Shown in pieces: positions 1-7,955 of a stretch of DNA of 64,000 bases. A program made the position numbers and the translations under genes. Location of the stretch: NCBI GenBank assembly GCA_004558025.1, contig SFEG01000002.1, forward strand, positions 44,868 through 108,867, written 5' to 3'. How positions within the stretch are numbered: the first letter of the stretch is position 1; each line of letters begins with the position of its first letter. The notes under the pieces were generated by a model. That model saw nothing but the letters and a program-made list of their open reading frames with translations. It had not been told where the DNA came from and did no database searches. Source of the stretch: Clostridiales bacterium. Lineage in GTDB: Bacteria; Bacillota; Clostridia; Oscillospirales; Oscillospiraceae.

Positions 1-618
1 TGCTATGAGATTGCCGATGGTCTGGCTGACCTCGTCGATAACGACGGGCGGCAGAACGGGCAGCTCGTGATTATACTCGACAATGGCGTCGACCTGAGAA
101 ACATGGAGCTGAGTGCCGCACAGGCATCTCGGCTGATTCTCGTTTACCTCAACGAAAATTCTCTTTGCCTTGTCGATCATCGCCTCGGCATAGGAGCCGT
201 TGAGAGCGAGGCTGAAGTAGCCGTGGCTGTCCATGGGCGATACCTCGACGCAGAATGCATCGTACTCGTACTCTGCGCGGATGTGGCGCGGGATATCGCG
301 GTAATAGGTCGGCAGAAGATCAGCCCAGCCGCCGTTTATCGCCTTGCGGGCATAGCCGGAGCTGAACCATGAGTAGCCCGTCATCTTGCCGAAGAGCTCG
401 GGATCGGTGTAAAACTCAAAGGGGTAAGCGTCAAGAAGGGTCTGCACCTGAATGCCCTTGAGGTCGCTGCTCTTGACTCTTGCGCTGATAGCGTTCATAA
501 TAGCAGGCGCCTGCGAGGGGGCGGTGTCCATTCCGAACACCCAGCCGGACTCGACCTGCTTTGCAAGCTCCTCTGCACTTATGAGTTTTTCAGCATATAA
601 TGCTTTATAATCGGTCAT
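1..618 (-). CDS. CoA-transferase (acetyl-CoA hydrolase / 4-hydroxybutyrate CoA-transferase family), N-terminal part, cut by window edge
   Basis: 206 residues are visible, open to the first base of the window, so the C-terminal part lies outside. The segment SPMDSHGYFS at residues 127-136 is the conserved signature of the N-terminal domain of acetyl-CoA hydrolase/4-hydroxybutyrate and butyryl-CoA:acetate CoA-transferases, which move CoA between acyl groups in anaerobic fermentation. The catalytic glutamate lies in the missing C-terminal domain and cannot be checked. The ATG at 618 is preceded by an AGGAGTG ribosome binding site, and a TTGAAT-17-TATAAT promoter lies just upstream. It is divergent from dapF. 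Family is confident; the acyl substrate cannot be told. It could supply CoA esters to the dehydratases further right, but that is only inference. Confidence 0.8.
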   Translation of the reverse strand, partial: MTDYKALYAEKLISAEELAKQVESGWVFGMDTAPSQAPAIMNAISARVKSSDLKGIQVQTLLDAYPFEFYTDPELFGKMTGYSWFSSGYARKAINGGWADLLPTYYRDIPRHIRAEYEYDAFCVEVSPMDSHGYFSLALNGSYAEAMIDKAKRIFVEVNENQPRCLCGTQLHVSQVDAIVEYNHELPVLPPVVIDEVSQTIGNLIA

Positions 619-640
619 TTTTAACACTCCTGAAACAATT

Positions 641-688
641 TTGCGTCTAAGCTGGTGATATTATATAATAGTACGTCGCCAAATTCAA
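641..688. promoter_or_regulatory. Overlapping divergent sigma-A promoters sharing a palindromic -10
   Basis: On the minus strand TTGAAT (683-688) and TATAAT (660-665) are 17 bp apart and face the CoA-transferase. On the plus strand TTGCGT (641-646) and TATAAT (664-669) are also 17 bp apart and face dapF. Both -10 boxes fall in the palindrome ATTATATAAT, so one melted region can serve both directions. Confidence 0.6.
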
Positions 689-751
689 GTATGTGAAGCT
701 CCATTTTGGGCGCAATCACTAATTTATTAAATAACGAGCACGGAGGTCAAC

Positions 752-1567
752 ATGAAATTTACGAAAATGCACGGAGCCGGTAATGACTTCGTTATCATAA
801 ACACGCTCACCGAAAGTATCGACCTTGACGCCGCTCCCCTTCTTGCACGGACGCTGTGCAGCCGCAGAACGGGCATCGGCGCGGACGGTCTCATGCTCGC
901 AGCTCCGGCGCAAGGAGATGCCGACTACAGGCTGCTGTTTTACAATGCCGACGGCAGTCTCGGCGAAATGTGCGGCAACGGGGCGCGGTGCATCGCGCGC
1001 TACGGCTATGAGCACGGGCTTGCCGGAAAAACGCAGCGCATCGAGACGACCGCCGGGCTTGTCACCGGCGAGAGAATGAGCGAGACACTCTACCGCATAA
1101 GGCTCAACGACCCCTCGGTCATCGACCTGCACCGTGAAGCGGAGGGGCTCGACTGCTCTTACATAGAGCTCGGCTGCCCCGGCATACCGCACGCCGTGCT
1201 CATAAAGAACGATTGGGATGAGATGCCCGTGGACGAGCTGTGCGTGCTCGGCAAGGCGCTCAGGTACTCCAACGCTTTCCCTAAGGGCGCGAACGTAAGC
1301 TTCGTTAAGCTCATGGGAAAAGACGAGGTCAAGGCCGTCACCTACGAGCGCGGCGTTGAGGATTTCACCCTCGCCTGCGGCACGGGCTGCGGCAGCATCG
1401 TGACAGCTCTGACTCTCATGGGGCTGGTGTCGGGCGAAAACGTCAGGGTCTCCATGCCCGGCGGTGAGCTGTCCGTTTCGCTCACGCGCGACGGCGATAC
1501 GGCGCGTGACGTATACCTCACGGGGCCGACCTGTGTGGTATTTGAGGGCGAAACGAAAGAAATATAA
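752..1567 (+). CDS. dapF: Diaminopimelate epimerase
   Basis: 271 aa, the usual length. Interconverts LL- and meso-diaminopimelate in the lysine/peptidoglycan pathway in the cytoplasm, by a cofactor-free two-base mechanism. The two catalytic cysteines are visible: Cys74 in MCGNGARC and Cys209 in LACGTGCGS; the N-terminal MHGAGNDF block is also intact. The ATG at 752 follows a CGGAGG site with good spacing. Transcribed from the shared divergent promoter. The next gene, an ECF sigma factor, starts about 70 bp downstream with no obvious terminator between, so read-through is possible. Confidence 0.96.
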   Translation: MKFTKMHGAGNDFVIINTLTESIDLDAAPLLARTLCSRRTGIGADGLMLAAPAQGDADYRLLFYNADGSLGEMCGNGARCIARYGYEHGLAGKTQRIETTAGLVTGERMSETLYRIRLNDPSVIDLHREAEGLDCSYIELGCPGIPHAVLIKNDWDEMPVDELCVLGKALRYSNAFPKGANVSFVKLMGKDEVKAVTYERGVEDFTLACGTGCGSIVTALTLMGLVSGENVRVSMPGGELSVSLTRDGDTARDVYLTGPTCVVFEGETKEI

Positions 1568-1635
1568 AAATTTTTTCTCCTCCATGCAATAAAACGGGCT
1601 GGTCGTGCATTGTTATGGTGAAAGGACTTCAAAAA

Positions 1636-2208
1636 ATGCTTTTTATGACGCTTGCGACAAGTGAATACTCCGAGGCCGAGACCATCGAAGCCCTGCTTGC
1701 GCTCATAGCACGCGGCGATAAGGCCGCACTGGGCGAGCTTTACGAGCGCACGCATGCCGCGGTGTTCGGCTTTGCGATGAGCATGTGCTCCTCCCCCGCC
1801 GACGCGGAGGATATACTGCATGACACATATCTTGCGGTGTTTTCCTCGGCAGACAGCTATAAGCCCAAGGGAAAGCCCATGGCGTGGATCATGACCATTG
1901 CCAAAAATCTTGCCCGTATGCGAATGAGAAAAGCCCGTCGACAGCTCGACATCGCAGACGAAGACTGGGGGCAATATCTTACCGCGAAGGACGCAGTCAG
2001 TCCCGATGAGCGCATACTGCTTCAGACAGCTATGAAGATCCTTTCCGATACACAGCAGCAGATCGTGATGCTGCACGCAGTGGCCGGCATAAAGCACCGC
2101 GAGATCGCGGCGATACTGGACATGCCGACTGCGACGGTACTTTCCAAGTACTCACGAGCCATAAAAAAACTCAGGACTGCGATGGAGGATAACCGAAATG
2201 AAAGATAA
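1636..2208 (+). CDS. ECF-type RNA polymerase sigma factor
   Basis: 190 aa from the ATG at 1636, chosen because AAAGGA lies 9 bp before it; an in-frame ATG at 1615 has no ribosome binding site. Region 2 is visible (DAEDILHDTYLAVF, then AWIMTIAKNLARMRMRKAR) and region 4 carries the helix-turn-helix (GIKHREIAAILDMPTATVLSKYSRAIKKL). It directs RNA polymerase to a small stress or envelope regulon. The stop overlaps the start of the next gene by 11 bp, the usual translational coupling of an ECF sigma factor to its anti-sigma factor. No autoregulated promoter could be recognised in the short gap after dapF. Confidence 0.9.
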   Translation: MLFMTLATSEYSEAETIEALLALIARGDKAALGELYERTHAAVFGFAMSMCSSPADAEDILHDTYLAVFSSADSYKPKGKPMAWIMTIAKNLARMRMRKARRQLDIADEDWGQYLTAKDAVSPDERILLQTAMKILSDTQQQIVMLHAVAGIKHREIAAILDMPTATVLSKYSRAIKKLRTAMEDNRNER

Positions 2209-3412
2209 CAGCATAGAATCGAAGCTCCGCTCCGCCGTTTCCCACGCAGCCCCCGACGCTCTGGACGATATCCTCAGCGCGTGTGACCATGAGAAAGGAA
2301 AGGTAATTTACATGGAAAAGAAAAGGACTTCCCCTCTGCGCGGCTTTGCCGCCGTTGCCGCTGTGCTGGTGCTGCTCATTGCTGGTGCTTTTGTGTTCAA
2401 AAGCCTCGGCGGAGCATCGAATACGCTGGCAGCCGTAGTTTCGCTCGACGTTAACCCCAGCATCGAGCTGAATGTAGATAAAAATGAAAACGTGCTCTCG
2501 GCCAGGGGGCTCAATGCCGACGGAAAGACCGTCCTCGGCGATATGCAGCTTGAAGGCAGCAAGCTTGACGTTGCGGTAAACGCGATCATCGGCTCGATGC
2601 TGCAAAACGGATATCTTGACGACATGGCAAACTCTATCCTGCTGTCGGTCTCCGGCGTTGACGGCTACAATGCCGAAGCTCTGCGCTCGCAGCTTGCTTC
2701 CGACGTAAATAAGCAGCTTAAAAACTGCGCCGTGCTCAGTCAGGACGTCTCAAGCGCCGACAGCGAGACGTTGAAGCTCGCCGAAAAGTACGACATTACT
2801 GTCGGCAAGGCCGAGCTTATCCGGCAGATAGTCAAGGCCGACCCGCGCCACAGCTTCGACGAGCTGTCCGAGCTTTCGATAAACGAGCTCAATCTTCTTG
2901 CCGACGGCAAATCTCTCGGCAGCATTGATTCGACCGGCAAGGCAAGCTCCAAGGCCTATATCGGCTCGGACGCCGCACTTGATATCGCTCTGAGCCACGC
3001 AAAGCTCGGCAAAAACGACGTGCGCAATATCGAAGTTGAGCTCGACTATGAGTACGGCAGCATGGTCTACGAGGTGGAATTCGAGTCCGGTGCCGTCGAA
3101 TACGAGTACGACATAAACGCCGCCGACGGCGATATAGTCTGGTACGAAAAGGACTCCGGCGGCCGTATCGAGCAGGGCGGCTCTGCCGTTGACGGCAATG
3201 ACGCTGTCGGCAAGGAGAAAGCGACGCAGACAGCTCTCAAGCACGCAGGGCTCAGCTCCTCCCAGGTGACTGAGCTTGAAGTCAAGCTCGACCGCGACGG
3301 CGGCAGACTCGTCTACGAGATCGAGTTCAGGGTCTCGGGCTGTGAGTACGAATACGAGATAAACGCGTCAAACGGCTCGATAATCAAGAGCGAAAAAGAG
3401 CTTGACGATTGA
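2198..3412 (+). CDS. Membrane-anchored anti-sigma factor, RsgI-like mid domain plus two PepSY domains
   Basis: 404 aa. Residues 1-46 are cytoplasmic and should bind the sigma factor; residues about 48-68 form the single membrane segment; a block beginning VVSLDVNPSIELNVD resembles the juxtamembrane RsgI domain; the C-terminal half holds two homologous PepSY-like units (about 250-320 and 330-404), each ending in a YEYEINA-type strand. The outer part is expected to sense the envelope and hold the sigma factor at the membrane. Overlap with the sigma gene supports the pairing. RsgI proteins of cellulolytic clostridia carry carbohydrate-binding modules instead, so the ligand is not a safe inference here. 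Followed by an intrinsic terminator. Confidence 0.82.
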   Translation: MKDNSIESKLRSAVSHAAPDALDDILSACDHEKGKVIYMEKKRTSPLRGFAAVAAVLVLLIAGAFVFKSLGGASNTLAAVVSLDVNPSIELNVDKNENVLSARGLNADGKTVLGDMQLEGSKLDVAVNAIIGSMLQNGYLDDMANSILLSVSGVDGYNAEALRSQLASDVNKQLKNCAVLSQDVSSADSETLKLAEKYDITVGKAELIRQIVKADPRHSFDELSELSINELNLLADGKSLGSIDSTGKASSKAYIGSDAALDIALSHAKLGKNDVRNIEVELDYEYGSMVYEVEFESGAVEYEYDINAADGDIVWYEKDSGGRIEQGGSAVDGNDAVGKEKATQTALKHAGLSSSQVTELEVKLDRDGGRLVYEIEFRVSGCEYEYEINASNGSIIKSEKELDD

Positions 3413-3436
3413 TAACATAAATAACGAATTGCAGCA

Positions 3437-3466
3437 AGCGGGAGCCTCATCCGGGCTCTCGCTTTT
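3437..3466 (+). terminator. Intrinsic terminator of the dapF / sigma / anti-sigma unit
   Basis: AGCGGGAGCC (3437-3446) pairs with GGCTCTCGCT (3454-3463) with one G-U pair, followed by TTTT. The remaining bases to 3620 show no gene. Confidence 0.8.
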
Positions 3467-3623
3467 CTCGTTGAGCGCCCTGCTTGTTATCCGCCGGACA
3501 AGCGGTAAAATGGGTATGAAAAAAGCAGCCCCGCGAATTAACGCTTGACTGCTTCGATCATTAAGTTGTTAGTTTTTGGCGTGAAAAAAGCACCGTTTTT
3601 AACGATGCTTCATGTTGATTGTT

Positions 3624-4180
3624 TTACAGTACTCTTAAATCTCTCACCGTTTGCGGATCGTCGATATAAAATCGCCATTCATCTTCACTTATAGCAGCTC
3701 TGTTTATTCCAAACACGTTTATTGGAACAACAACATCGTCCCAAAGGCTACGGAGCTTTAAAGTTAAATCAAATGACCTGATTTTTTCAACCATCTCTTG
3801 TGTTATTTCCGCGCTCATCTCAGGATCAGGACAAACGACAATAGATACCGCCCTTTGCTTCAAATTCCTTTATAATCTTGCCTATAATGTCCGATACTTC
3901 AGGACGTATTTCTTTGCTGCTCGCCATTATTTGAAAATCATCGATATCAAGTGACTTTACTATACCATTTTTCGTAGATTTTTCAAGCGGTTTAACGCTT
4001 TTTGCAAGCCCCGTCTGCTTTGCCGCCCACTGCTTATAGGTCATGCTGCCAGGCACGGTGTATGTCTTGCCCGTCTCAGGGGCTCGCGCCCAGCGTTCGG
4101 CGATATCGTCCATATCATCAAAATACGGCGCTGTTGTGCCCCTGCACCACGGGTGAAACGGCGGAGCAGTCACGCCTATT
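3624..4180 (-). pseudogene. Broken phage head-morphogenesis (SPP1 gp7-like minor head) gene fragment
   Basis: Read on the minus strand, the fragment begins right after the operon A terminator with AIGVTAPPFHPWCRGTT and continues YFDD, ETGKTYTVPG: the C-terminal signature of SPP1 gp7-type minor head proteins. The N-terminal part is absent. Near 3826-3863 the frame shifts: one frame ends KGGIYCRLS and stops, while the +1-shifted frame continues SIVVCPDPEMSAEI to a stop at 3624 and reads like the natural continuation. The apparent start codon (TTG near 3863) has no convincing ribosome binding site. No other phage genes are adjacent. I therefore call a truncated, frameshifted remnant rather than two small genes. 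The C-terminal extension after the gp7 motif is not recognised. Confidence 0.7.
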
Positions 4181-4183
4181 GCA

Positions 4184-4216
4184 AAAGCTCTCCCATCCGA
4201 GACGGGAGAGCTTTTT
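4184..4216 (-). terminator. Intrinsic terminator of dehydratase operon A
   Basis: AAAGCTCTCCC (4184-4194) and GGGAGAGCTTT (4204-4214) form a perfect 11-bp stem with T-runs on both sides. It lies 4 bp after the microprotein stop and abuts the phage fragment. Confidence 0.85.
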
Positions 4217-4219
4217 GCT

Positions 4220-4390
4220 TTATACATACTGCTTGCGGGGGATCCTGTCGTAGTTCCATAGCAGGATGGGTTCTACGCAGTAGGCCAGGAATTTCATATC
4301 AAGGTTAAAGAAGTATATTGCAAATGTCACGGCGAAAAGGCCCGCTCCGCCGCCGAGCATTTTAAGGGGCAGCATTTTAAGTTTTGACAT
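4220..4390 (-). CDS. 56-aa membrane microprotein of dehydratase operon A
   Basis: Starts at the ATG at 4390, which follows AAGGAGGAG; a longer in-frame start at 4411 has no such site. The protein has one hydrophobic segment (about residues 12-28) followed by FNLDMK and a basic C-terminus ending YDRIPRKQYV. A 52-aa paralogue sits at the same place in operon B and shares the hydrophobic segment, FNLDM, a proline-leucine pair and YD-x3-R near the end. Conservation of a membrane peptide directly behind both dehydratase large subunits suggests a membrane anchor or small subunit, which is inference. No known family is recognised. Confidence 0.75.
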   Translation of the reverse strand: MSKLKMLPLKMLGGGAGLFAVTFAIYFFNLDMKFLAYCVEPILLWNYDRIPRKQYV

Positions 4391-4404
4391 ATCGTTTCTC
4401 CTCC

Positions 4405-5985
4405 TTACCATGCGTGCTCATCCGGCAGTATCTCGATCGTCGGATCTATCGGCTCTTCACGCATAACGGTGCGCATGTACTGATTGAACTGGTCGCGTAT
4501 CGCCTGTCGGGTGTAAACTCGCGGGTCGGCAAGGTCGTGGCAGACCCAGACGAGGTGGATTCCTCGCTCTCTGGCCTGCTCCTCGAACTGGCCGTGCATG
4601 CCGGTCAGCGCCTTGCAGGACATGTGCTCCCACATCATGACCATGTCGGCGTTCATCTTCTCGCAGTATTCCCAAAGCTCGTCGACGAGTACCTTGTAGC
4701 CGCCGTGGGTGTGGTTGCGCATGATCATGTTCATGGTCAGCCACGCCATGTCGTAGTAAGCCTGCTCGCGGTTTTCGGGCGTATCCTCTTCGGCGATCTC
4801 CTCGCTTATTACCATCGACAGCATATCTGTCAGAGGCACGACGCCCCAGCACTGGATCATCCAGTAGAGCATATCGATGATATACTGCGGCTGAACGCCC
4901 CACACGATGCATCTGTGGCGGTATTCCGGCGCCATCATGGTCTTGTTCTTATAGCCCTGCTGAACGAGCTTCATGACCTTTTTGTCGATCTCGACGAAGG
5001 CGGGATAACGGCCGCAGTTGCCCATGTAGTTTGTGTCGTTATACAGTGAGAACACTGCGCCGACAAACTGCGGATACGGCGTGCTGTTGACCTCCAGCCA
5101 GCTGACGCGGTTGCGGGTCGTGCTGTTGACGCGCTTTGCGCACTCAAAATACGCATTCCAGTCCCACTTCTCGCCCGTCTGCTCCTCTATAAACTTTATG
5201 GCGGCCTTGACGTCGTTGGCAGCATACTTCTGAACGTCCTCCTGCGTATGGCGCATGGGCGCAACGAGCTGGAAGGTCGGTATGCCGTACTCGCGCTCGA
5301 GGCGCTTTGCGATAAGGCCGTTGCCCATGAGCGAGCCGTCGCAGGTCGTGTTCACCTGCACCGCGCACTTGCCGAGCACGGGGAAGTCGTCGTCTATCGA
5401 AACGCCGAGCTCCGCCTCGGGCATGGGGCAGACGTCGCCGGGAATGCCAAACTGCTGGGCAACATCGAGATAGTGCATGCCGGAGTGCTGGTTCAGGAGG
5501 TTTGCCGAGAACATCGTCGGCACCTCGCGCAGGATGCAGTTTAGCGTCGGGAAGCCCATCATAACGGCGGTCATGGCGTTTTCGTCCCACAGGACGCACT
5601 TTTCGGAGTATTTTACGTTGTTGCCTGTGCGGCGGTCGCCCTTTATTGAGTTATCGATGCACTGCGCAACGTCCTTTACGACGAAGTCCATCGCGGTGTG
5701 GGTTATGCGCAGGGGCTCATCGCGCAGGCCGATGGTGAATTTATCGAGCATGTGCGGCACTGCAAGATAGTTTGCAAACCATCTGTAGCGGAACATTGCC
5801 TTCACGTTGCGCGGCTTTATGATAACGCGTGCAAGTATTGACAGAAGGTAGAGCCATCTTGTGTAATCATAAAGCGTGTCCTTTAATCCGCGCCACTCGC
5901 GGCGGCGGCGTACCTTGCCCTGGTCAAAAAGAACGCCCAGCTGCTTTTCGCCCTTGCGCTCTTTATCGTTTACTACTATCGCCAT
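4405..5985 (-). CDS. 2-hydroxyacyl-CoA dehydratase / benzoyl-CoA reductase-like large subunit (operon A)
   Basis: 526 aa. The C-terminal two thirds match the HgdA/FldB/BcrB-type fold: cysteines in GDVCPMPEAE, CDGSLMGNG and HMSCKALTG are the expected [4Fe-4S] ligands. Such enzymes use ATP-driven single-electron chemistry to dehydrate 2-hydroxyacyl-CoAs or reduce aromatic acyl-CoAs. The first 110 or so residues are an extension not usual in the family (members are about 380-480 aa): REWRGLKD, then a hydrophobic stretch (WLYLLSILARVII) and RYRWFANYLAVPHMLDKF, which is conserved in the operon B paralogue. Its ATG overlaps the stop of the partner subunit (TAATG), so the two are translationally coupled. 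Substrate unknown. Confidence 0.82.
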   Translation of the reverse strand: MAIVVNDKERKGEKQLGVLFDQGKVRRRREWRGLKDTLYDYTRWLYLLSILARVIIKPRNVKAMFRYRWFANYLAVPHMLDKFTIGLRDEPLRITHTAMDFVVKDVAQCIDNSIKGDRRTGNNVKYSEKCVLWDENAMTAVMMGFPTLNCILREVPTMFSANLLNQHSGMHYLDVAQQFGIPGDVCPMPEAELGVSIDDDFPVLGKCAVQVNTTCDGSLMGNGLIAKRLEREYGIPTFQLVAPMRHTQEDVQKYAANDVKAAIKFIEEQTGEKWDWNAYFECAKRVNSTTRNRVSWLEVNSTPYPQFVGAVFSLYNDTNYMGNCGRYPAFVEIDKKVMKLVQQGYKNKTMMAPEYRHRCIVWGVQPQYIIDMLYWMIQCWGVVPLTDMLSMVISEEIAEEDTPENREQAYYDMAWLTMNMIMRNHTHGGYKVLVDELWEYCEKMNADMVMMWEHMSCKALTGMHGQFEEQARERGIHLVWVCHDLADPRVYTRQAIRDQFNQYMRTVMREEPIDPTIEILPDEHAW

Positions 5986-7181
5986 TACTTTGCACCTCCC
6001 TGAAGCTTTTTGATCTCAATGCTTTCAACGAACGCCTGAACGCGGGTGCGCATCTGTCCGACGGACGAGCTTATGTTATACGGCCGGTCGACGGACAGAA
6101 CGGGATAGCCGTAATCCTCGCGCAGCATGGTCGAGCCGAGAAGCCGCTCATACGCCCAGGGGTCGCAGAACTTTATCTGCTGATAGATTATGCCGTCCGC
6201 GCCGTACTCTTTGGCGATGTCGTTTACATACGCCTTGCGTCCGTAGACCTTTTCCATGTTGAACATGCGCGGGCAGTGGCCGTTATAGACATAATGGCGG
6301 CATACCTGCGTGAGCGCGTCCTCCTCGTCATTGAGCTCTATCTCCATTCTGCCGGGCAGCGAGCCGAAGCAGAAGCGGTCGGCGCAGACATAAGCGCCCG
6401 TCTCCTCGATGAGCTTGATAAAGCCGCTGTCATCGATCTCGGAGCCGACGACCGCGATCCTCGCGCGGTATTCCTTATCCTCGGGCTCGCGCGTTTTTAT
6501 CTCCTCAAGCGTCTCCTCGAGCTTGTCGATTATGAGATACTGCGGCATAACATATGTAGCAAGTGTCAGAACGTGGAACTCATAGCCCGTTATCCTCGGC
6601 CTTGCCTCCTTGCGGAAGTTTCCGATCTCGGTTATAACGCGGCAGACGCGGTTGTGCTCCTCAACGGCCTTTCTTATCGCAGCGTCGGAGACGTCGATAC
6701 CGTAGTTTTCGCTCAGGGGCTTGAGTATGTGATTTTTGCACTGCAAAACGAGAAGCTCGACGCCGTTATCGTCGGCCTTGAGGGGTATCTCCATATACTC
6801 ATGGAAGAACTTATCGTTGCCCTCCCCCATGGTCTTGAGAAGCTCCATATTCTCCACGCAGCGGTTTATCATCGTGCAGCCGTCCGGCGCTATAACGCAG
6901 TCGGCAAAGTTGAAGCCGCCCTCGATGGCGCGCTCGAGAAGCGCCCTCGACGTTTCGCACAGAAAGCTCGTCATGTAATACGTCGCGATGTCCATCGAGC
7001 CCGTGTTCGGCGCGTGCAGGCGGATGCCGAAGGCGTTGCCGAGATTCATAAGCGGCTCGGGCGTGTTCTCGCACACAAAGGCGACGCATATCTTCCCCTC
7101 CTGCTTCGCCTGAGTTATGAGCTTGTTGTTCGCCTCCTGCAGGAGGTTCTCGAACCAGTTCAGATGCTTCAGGTCTCTCAT
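5985..7181 (-). CDS. 2-hydroxyacyl-CoA dehydratase small (HgdB/BcrC-like) subunit (operon A)
   Basis: 398 aa from the ATG at 7181, chosen because GGGGGAG lies 7 bp before it and because the operon B paralogue has the same length and the same first residues (MRDLKHL). Candidate Fe-S cysteines are in the segments LCETSRALLE, GCTMINR and KFCDPWAYE, and the block DRFCFGSLPGR is shared with the paralogue. With the 526-aa partner it should form a heterodimer carrying two [4Fe-4S] clusters. The ATPase activator (HgdC/FldI type) these enzymes need is not encoded in the window and must come from elsewhere. First gene of operon A, behind a good sigma-A promoter at 7246-7274. Confidence 0.85.
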   Translation of the reverse strand: MRDLKHLNWFENLLQEANNKLITQAKQEGKICVAFVCENTPEPLMNLGNAFGIRLHAPNTGSMDIATYYMTSFLCETSRALLERAIEGGFNFADCVIAPDGCTMINRCVENMELLKTMGEGNDKFFHEYMEIPLKADDNGVELLVLQCKNHILKPLSENYGIDVSDAAIRKAVEEHNRVCRVITEIGNFRKEARPRITGYEFHVLTLATYVMPQYLIIDKLEETLEEIKTREPEDKEYRARIAVVGSEIDDSGFIKLIEETGAYVCADRFCFGSLPGRMEIELNDEEDALTQVCRHYVYNGHCPRMFNMEKVYGRKAYVNDIAKEYGADGIIYQQIKFCDPWAYERLLGSTMLREDYGYPVLSVDRPYNISSSVGQMRTRVQAFVESIEIKKLQGGAK

Positions 7182-7245
7182 TGTTAAACTCCCCCATTTC
7201 ATGTTTTATTCCGGTTGCATACCTCTTGGGATACTGCATGTTAAC

Positions 7246-7274
7246 ATTTTAGCATTTCAGGCATTTTATTTCAA
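7246..7274 (-). promoter_or_regulatory. Promoter of dehydratase operon A
   Basis: Minus strand TTGAAA (7269-7274), 17-bp spacer, TAAAAT (7246-7251), about 65 bp before the first start codon. Confidence 0.65.
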
Positions 7275-7317
7275 TATATTTATTCACTTTCTCTATTATG
7301 TATATTTATTTCGCAAG

Positions 7318-7334
7318 TTTTTGTGTATAATTAC
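7318..7334. promoter_or_regulatory. Candidate regulator site upstream of operon A
   Basis: TTTTTGTGTATAATTAC lies 43 bp upstream of the -35 box. A 14/17 match lies exactly 43 bp upstream of the operon B -35 box, and another 14/17 match is next to the transporter promoter. Confidence 0.5.
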
Positions 7335-7451
7335 TACATTTATAATCTATCTGTCTAAGCACGCATCGGTTCTGTGTGAAGTTTTATATTTATTCCGCTT
7401 CGCGCTTCGGCTCTCGTCAGCTTTACAGCTATTGCCTGCGAGGGCGCAAAA

Positions 7452-7481
7452 ATCCCCCGATATCATATGATATCGGGGGAT
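7452..7481 (-). terminator. Intrinsic terminator of dehydratase operon B
   Basis: A perfect 30-bp palindrome (arms ATCCCCCGATATCAT / ATGATATCGGGGGAT), followed on the minus strand by a T-run. It separates operon B from operon A, so the two are independent transcription units. Confidence 0.85.
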
Positions 7482-7496
7482 GGGATTTATTATGAC

Positions 7497-7769
7497 TTAT
7501 GAGAATTTTACGAAGCCCGTGAGCGTTCCGAGGGGATAGCCGAGCGTCCACTCGTTATCGCCGCACTTGGGGCAGACCGTGCTGTGCTCATGCAGCTCGT
7601 CGATATAAGCCTCGGCGCGCTGGATGTACATATTCGTTTTTACGACGTACTTGCACTTCGGGCAATAGACAAGGTAGTTTGCAAAGCTGTCGTATATGCC
7701 CTTTTTGCGATTTTCCTTCTCCTCATAGGAGAGGGCTCTCGGGAGGATATTGTGATTTGTATAGCTCAT
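7497..7769 (-). CDS. 90-aa zinc-ribbon protein of dehydratase operon B
   Basis: Two CPKC knuckles (Cys36/39 and Cys66/69) can hold one zinc or Fe-S site. A GAGGAGG site precedes the ATG. It is the last gene of operon B, 12 bp after the membrane microprotein, and has no counterpart in operon A. A rubredoxin-like or zinc-ribbon electron-transfer or assembly role is possible but not shown by the sequence. No named family is recognised. Confidence 0.7.
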   Translation of the reverse strand: MSYTNHNILPRALSYEEKENRKKGIYDSFANYLVYCPKCKYVVKTNMYIQRAEAYIDELHEHSTVCPKCGDNEWTLGYPLGTLTGFVKFS

Positions 7770-7781
7770 CGTTCCGCCTCC

Positions 7782-7940
7782 TCAGATCAGGTGCTCGCGC
7801 TTAACGCTGTCATAATGCTTATCGAGGAAGGGCACGATGACGCTGCGCATAAGGCGCATATCGAGATTGAAGTAGTATACCGCAAAGAGCGCGGCGAGCG
7901 TAAGGCTGCCCATGCCCATTATTTTAGCCAGAATCTTCAT
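7782..7940 (-). CDS. 52-aa membrane microprotein of dehydratase operon B
   Basis: Begins MKILAKIMG at the ATG at 7940 (AAAGGAG, 7-bp spacing) and ends KREHLI. One hydrophobic segment (about residues 9-24) runs into YFNLDMRL. The operon A microprotein shares the hydrophobic segment, FNLDM, a downstream Pro-x-Leu and YD-x3-R. It sits 15 bp after the large-subunit gene, in the same position as its paralogue. Presumed membrane tether or accessory subunit of the dehydratase. Very short, so support rests on ribosome binding site, position and paralogue conservation. Confidence 0.75.
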   Translation of the reverse strand: MKILAKIMGMGSLTLAALFAVYYFNLDMRLMRSVIVPFLDKHYDSVKREHLI

Positions 7941-7955
7941 GCTGCTTCTCCTTTC

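Noticed and set aside
3624..3863. A separate 79-codon gene
   Set aside because: Its start is a TTG inside the gp7 fragment without a good ribosome binding site, and it reads as the frameshifted continuation of that fragment.
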